Below, in pieces: positions 5,810 to 8,718 of a DNA stretch of 8,718 bases. How positions within the stretch are numbered: position 1 is the stretch's first letter; the number at the start of each line of letters is the position of its first letter. The DNA comes from Calditrichaceae bacterium (GTDB lineage: Bacteria > Calditrichota > Calditrichia > Calditrichales > Calditrichaceae). The position numbers and the translations under genes were made by a program. The DNA is taken from the NCBI GenBank assembly GCA_024763405.1, contig JANTFQ010000080.1, positions 1-8,718 of the forward strand, read 5' to 3'. The notes below the pieces were generated by a model. The model was not told the origin of the DNA and made no database searches. It saw only the letters and a list, made by a program, of their open reading frames with translations.

Positions 5810-7174
5810 ATGGAACGAATACTTTTAATCGATGATCAAAAAGATTACTGTGAACAAGTACAGAAGGCGCTGGCCTTGTATGAAATTCCATTGGAATATG
5901 AAATACGGGCAGAGAAAGGCCTGGACAGGGCCGTCTTTGAAAACTGGGACTTATTACTCATTGACGTTGTATTAAATCAAAATCTGGACGGTCTTGACAT
6001 ACTAAAACAGGTCGTCGAAAAGAAACCGCAGCTTCCCATTTTAATGATCTCCGGCTCTTCCACTTTACAAACGGCCGTTTCTGCCACAAAAATCGGTGCG
6101 TATGATTTTCTTGAAAAGCCACTGGATGTGGACAGACTGCGCATTACCATCCGACGTGCTCTTGAAAAACATCGTTTAACACAGGCCAATCAATCACTGT
6201 TAAATGAAATCAGCCGGCAATTTCCGTTAATTGGGAAAAGTCCGGCAATGGTCAACATTATTAATGAAGTACAGCAGGCTGCTCCGACAGACGCTAAAAT
6301 ATTTATTCATGGTGAAAGCGGTGTGGGCAAAGATTTGCTGGCCAAAATTATCCATTTTCAAAGCAGGCGTAAAGCCGGCCCTTTTATTGCCGTAAACTGC
6401 AGCGCTATTCCCGAGCAGCTTATTGAAAGTGAATTGTTCGGTCATGAGAAAGGTGCTTATACCGGAGCCCATGACCGGCAGGAGGGTTTTATCGCAAAAG
6501 CGGAAGGCGGCACATTGTTTCTCGATGAAATCACCGATCTTCCGGTGGCGTCTCAGGCGAAACTGCTGCGTTTTTTACACGATGGTACCTATTCAATGCT
6601 GGGGGGAACCAAAGAAATCCAATCGGATTTGCGTATTATCTCGGCAACGAATAAAGACGTGCAGAGTGAAATCAAAAACGGACGATTTAGGGAAGATTTA
6701 TATTACCGACTCAATGTTGTTAATCTGCTTATTCAGCCGCTTCGGAACCGTCAGGAAGATATAATTCCCCTATCCGATCTCTTTTTACGAAATGCCTGCC
6801 AAAAATTTGGACGTAACATTACCCATTTTAGTGATGAAGCATTGGCCATCATTAAATCCGCCTCCTGGCCGGGAAATGTGCGTCAGTTGAAATCGGCCAT
6901 CTACCGTATGGTGGTTTTCTCACAGAATAATGTAATTGATTATGGAACAGCTGCAACCTCCTTACAAATGGACAGGACAATTGAAGCGGACGTTTTGAGC
7001 AATAAATACGATACGGCTCTAAGAGAATTTGAAAAACTTTATTTTTTAAACCTTCTGAACCAGAACAACTGGAATTTAAGGAAAACCGCAAAACAGTCTG
7101 GCTTGGCCGAAGAAATACTTTTAACCAAATTACAGCATTTAAAAATACAGAAAGAAAACTTACTAAAGGTCTGA
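5810..7174 (+). CDS. Sigma-54-dependent response regulator, NtrC/AtoC type
   Basis: This 454-residue regulator has all three NtrC-class domains. The receiver (about 1-120) carries the acidic pair Asp8/Asp9, phospho-acceptor Asp52 (LLIDVV), switch Ser81 and Lys103 (LEKP). The AAA+ domain (about 138-375) has Walker A GESGVGKD (168-175), the sigma-54 contact loop GAYTGA (215-220, a Phe-to-Tyr variant of GAFTGA), Walker B GGTLFLDE (233-240), an arginine-finger region FREDLYYRLNV (293-303) and sensor II WPGNVRQL (353-360, with Gln for the usual Glu). A Fis-type helix-turn-helix lies at about 403-446 (NLRKTAKQSGLAEEILLTKL at 422-441). Phosphorylation should trigger oligomer assembly and ATP-driven opening of sigma-54 promoters. 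The start ATG is 3 bp after the kinase-like gene's stop, with AAGGA inside that gene's end at 7-nt spacing, so the pair is translationally coupled. No convincing GG-N10-GC sigma-54 promoter was found in the window; targets are unknown. Confidence 0.96.
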   Translation: MERILLIDDQKDYCEQVQKALALYEIPLEYEIRAEKGLDRAVFENWDLLLIDVVLNQNLDGLDILKQVVEKKPQLPILMISGSSTLQTAVSATKIGAYDFLEKPLDVDRLRITIRRALEKHRLTQANQSLLNEISRQFPLIGKSPAMVNIINEVQQAAPTDAKIFIHGESGVGKDLLAKIIHFQSRRKAGPFIAVNCSAIPEQLIESELFGHEKGAYTGAHDRQEGFIAKAEGGTLFLDEITDLPVASQAKLLRFLHDGTYSMLGGTKEIQSDLRIISATNKDVQSEIKNGRFREDLYYRLNVVNLLIQPLRNRQEDIIPLSDLFLRNACQKFGRNITHFSDEALAIIKSASWPGNVRQLKSAIYRMVVFSQNNVIDYGTAATSLQMDRTIEADVLSNKYDTALREFEKLYFLNLLNQNNWNLRKTAKQSGLAEEILLTKLQHLKIQKENLLKV

Positions 7175-7366
7175 TTAAACCGCTCGTCGGAATTCTCCGC
7201 GACAGCGTATCACACTTTCCAACGCCCTCTTTTCAGCCTCTTCCCTCGGCAGACCGGCTTCATATTCCATAATAGCTGCACGTTCTTCAAAATGTTCCCG
7301 CTCCGCTTCTGAAATAAACAATGATTCGGCAAAAGATTCTATACTCATTCTTTTCGGTGTATTCAT
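7175..7366 (-). CDS. Small conserved-looking hypothetical protein (63 aa)
   Basis: This short, highly charged, helix-rich protein has no membrane segment or signal peptide. Its central and C-terminal part, EREHFEERAAIMEYEAGLPR followed by EEAEKRALES, contains an 'ERAAIxEy-x-xGL-x-R-x-EAE' pattern that I recall from short hypothetical proteins and from ends of larger DNA-related proteins; I cannot assign a function. The chosen start is ATG at 7366, with GGAGG (7371-7375) just upstream and a possible promoter at 7398-7426; an upstream in-frame GTG at 7393 lacks a ribosome site and would probably precede the transcript. The stop codon (7175-7177) directly abuts the response regulator's stop (7172-7174) on the other strand, leaving no intergenic DNA. 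A translated gene is likely given the strong ribosome site and coherent composition, but it is not proven. Confidence 0.65.
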   Translation of the reverse strand: MNTPKRMSIESFAESLFISEAEREHFEERAAIMEYEAGLPREEAEKRALESVIRCRGEFRRAV

Positions 7367-7370
7367 TTCC

Positions 7371-7375
7371 CCTCC
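7371..7375 (-). promoter_or_regulatory. Strong Shine-Dalgarno deciding the small protein's ATG start
   Basis: The minus strand reads GGAGGGGAAATG. The GGAGG core is 4 nt from the ATG at 7366 (closer than usual, but with overlapping AGGGG pairing options). It supports the short ATG start over the upstream GTG at 7393. Confidence 0.6.
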
Positions 7376-7397
7376 ATAAGTACGCTCGTACACCTAT

Positions 7398-7426
7398 AAG
7401 ATAAACAACAAACTTTCCAAAATCAA
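7398..7426 (-). promoter_or_regulatory. Possible sigma-70-type promoter for the small protein gene
   Basis: On the minus strand TTGATT (7421-7426) and TATCTT (7398-7403) are separated by exactly 17 bp, each matching four of six consensus positions. The transcript would start near 7391 and give a short leader of about 25 nt before the ATG at 7366. The match is moderate and could be chance in AT-rich DNA. Confidence 0.35.
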
Positions 7427-7460
7427 GTCAATTATTTTATATCAGTTATGGCAAATGGGG

Positions 7461-7557
7461 GAATTGGGCTTCGACTTCGCTCAGCCACCTGGAATTGGGA
7501 TTCGACCCCGAAAAAAAACAAAGGGGGTAAACTTCGCTCAGCCACCTGGAATTGGGA
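7461..7557. repeat. 31-bp tandem repeat, second copy split by a 26-bp insert
   Basis: Unit 1 (7461-7491) begins GAATTGGGCTTCGAC and continues TTCGCTCAGCCACCTG. Unit 2 starts the same way with one change (GAATTGGGATTCGAC, 7492-7506), is interrupted by 26 bases (7507-7532) holding a CCC...GGGGG pair around an A-run, then resumes TTCGCTCAGCCACCTG (7533-7548). A third unit begins GAATTGGGA (7549-7557) and stops. Seen another way, a 27-base perfect direct repeat lies at 7474-7500 and 7531-7557. It is non-coding and sits between two minus-strand genes. Confidence 0.8.
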
Positions 7558-7610
7558 ATATACAACGTTAGGCATTGAAATGACAAAGGCAAATATAATA
7601 AACAAAAATA

Positions 7611-8718
7611 TTAACTGATCTTTTCAATAGTTTCTATGTATTCAATTCCCCGTGCTTTCAGGCCCTTTAAAATTTCCTGCACAATTTGCGGATGTTTACC
7701 GAGATACTCGGGCACAACGATGCCCTTTTCGTCAATTTTCCCGGAAACAGCAAGGCGGGCCACTACCGAAGCCGTGTAGCCGGTGGTCCGGGCCATGGAA
7801 TGAATATTCGTTTTTACATCAAAATGGTCCAATAAATCATACGTATAGCGGAGACTCTCACTGCCCTTCTTTCCCTCTGCCTGTATTTTCATAACCGTTA
7901 TATCCTGTTCACCCGGATTCAGCTTCCAGTCTTTCTGTAAAAGTTTTGCCGTAACGTCTAAAGGGCTGATATCATTTCCATTAATATTTATGTTCTCTTT
8001 TGAAAAGAAACCGCTGTGCCGCAGCACTTGCATCAATTGAATATGTCCCGGATAACGCAGGGTTTTTTCACACATATCGGGAGCGTCAATGGTTTTGGTC
8101 AGGGTACGCAAGCCATCACTGTTAAAGGCTTCCAATGTACCGATTTTCGGGAAATCCAAATACTCTGCTTCAGATAGTGCTTCTTTAATAACAACTTTTC
8201 CGTTTTCCACAACCCGCGCAGGCCTTGTATATTCTTCAATAACGTCTAAGGGAGAAAAAACCGCTTTATATTCATAGGGCCATTTTCGGACAAGAGGCAG
8301 CCCCCCCACATAAATCCGCACTTTCCGGATGCTGTCTAAAAGATGTTGCGCATAACCGGTGAGAATATGACTCATCCCCGGGGCAACCCCGCAATCAACG
8401 ATGGCAGTCACTTTATTTTTAAGCGCTTTTTCGTGTAGTTCAAAAGGATCTTCGGGAAAGAATGCAATATCCACCACATTCTTTCCGGCTTCGATTACCG
8501 CTTCCAAGGTACGGTACCCCATAAATCCCGGTACGGCGCTTACCACAAAATCAAACGCTGTTACTAATTTTGATACTTCTGCAGGATTTGATAAATCCAT
8601 CGCCTTTATAGAAATGCCGTGTTGTTGTGCTCTCTTGAGAGCTTGTTCATTTTTATCCACCAACGTTACCGAAAGCGATCTATCAGCAGCTAAATCCAGT
8701 GCGATGGGGGTACCAACC
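7611..8718 (-). CDS. Saccharopine dehydrogenase-family oxidoreductase, lysine 6-dehydrogenase-like (5' truncated)
   Basis: The gene runs off the right edge: the frame stays open to 8717, and the visible 368 codons begin VGTPIALDL, the end of a GxGxxG Rossmann loop, so only about 10 N-terminal residues should be missing. Asp21 of the visible sequence (TLVDKNE) ends strand 2 and suggests NAD(H) preference. The segments FDFVVSAVPGF, AGKNVVDIAFF, DCGVAPGMSHILTGYA and VRIYVGGLP follow the order of the saccharopine dehydrogenase family. By recollection, the following KWPYEYKAVFSPLDVIEEYT, LEAFNSDGLRTL and LRYPGH segments resemble lysine 6-dehydrogenases more than glutamate-forming saccharopine reductases. 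These enzymes oxidise lysine or its glutarate adduct in lysine catabolism or synthesis in the cytoplasm. A related opine-type or carboxynorspermidine-type dehydrogenase is possible. No terminator is evident after the stop; the neighbouring genes do not point to a pathway. Confidence 0.87.
   Translation of the reverse strand, partial: VGTPIALDLAADRSLSVTLVDKNEQALKRAQQHGISIKAMDLSNPAEVSKLVTAFDFVVSAVPGFMGYRTLEAVIEAGKNVVDIAFFPEDPFELHEKALKNKVTAIVDCGVAPGMSHILTGYAQHLLDSIRKVRIYVGGLPLVRKWPYEYKAVFSPLDVIEEYTRPARVVENGKVVIKEALSEAEYLDFPKIGTLEAFNSDGLRTLTKTIDAPDMCEKTLRYPGHIQLMQVLRHSGFFSKENININGNDISPLDVTAKLLQKDWKLNPGEQDITVMKIQAEGKKGSESLRYTYDLLDHFDVKTNIHSMARTTGYTASVVARLAVSGKIDEKGIVVPEYLGKHPQIVQEILKGLKARGIEYIETIEKIS

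Noticed and set aside
6423..6764. Open frame of 113 codons within the response regulator
   Set aside because: It overlaps the AAA+ domain in another frame, where all family motifs are in the regulator's frame.
7653..7894. Open frame of 80 codons on the plus strand opposite the dehydrogenase
   Set aside because: Shadow of the dehydrogenase gene with no motifs.

Overview
The window comes from a bacterium of moderate GC content, most likely from the FCB group or a neighbouring phylum (Calditrichota, Ignavibacteria or KSB1-like lineages are candidates). This is an inference. It rests on a FlgD-Ig/type IX-secretion-like C-terminal tail at the left edge, a glycogen-debranching-type protein with GDE_N/GDE_C architecture, an NtrC-class regulator, clear AGGAG-type ribosome binding sites, and dispersed inverted and tandem repeats between genes. 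No tRNA, rRNA, CRISPR array, transposase or phage gene was seen.

Layout from left to right. Bases 2-160 (+) are the last 52 codons of a secreted protein whose body lies outside the window. Two hairpins (189-219 and 246-272) fill the gap between this gene and the convergent minus-strand block. That block contains a GH133-like glycogen-debranching protein (275-2218) preceded by a STAS-domain anti-sigma-factor antagonist (2333-2668), with an extended -10 promoter candidate upstream. Further upstream on the minus strand, a TSUP/TauE-SafE permease (3769-4506) and an NAD-dependent sugar epimerase/dehydratase (2856-3755) form a tight pair with a 13-bp gap.

A gene-free stretch of about 510 bp (4507-5017) contains a MITE-like or REP-like element with nested inverted repeats. 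It is followed on the plus strand by a two-component pair: a membrane-anchored histidine-kinase-like protein (5018-5806) and a sigma-54-dependent NtrC/AtoC-type response regulator (5810-7174), 3 bp apart. The regulator's stop codon directly abuts that of a small convergent minus-strand gene of 63 codons (7175-7366). After a tandem repeat at 7461-7557, the window ends in a 5'-truncated minus-strand gene of the saccharopine dehydrogenase / lysine 6-dehydrogenase family (7611-8718).

How the genes fit together: the HK-like protein and regulator are almost certainly one signalling module controlling sigma-54 promoters, but no convincing sigma-54 promoter was found in the window, so the targets are probably elsewhere. 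The most unusual observations are two possible enzyme degenerations in intact reading frames. The histidine-kinase-like protein keeps its phospho-acceptor His but lacks recognisable N, G1 and G2 ATP-binding boxes. The debranching-type protein keeps its fold signatures but has lost the Asp of the TWMD motif and the YHQG motif. No complete new multi-gene system is evident; the degenerate-kinase/NtrC pair is the best candidate for something atypical.
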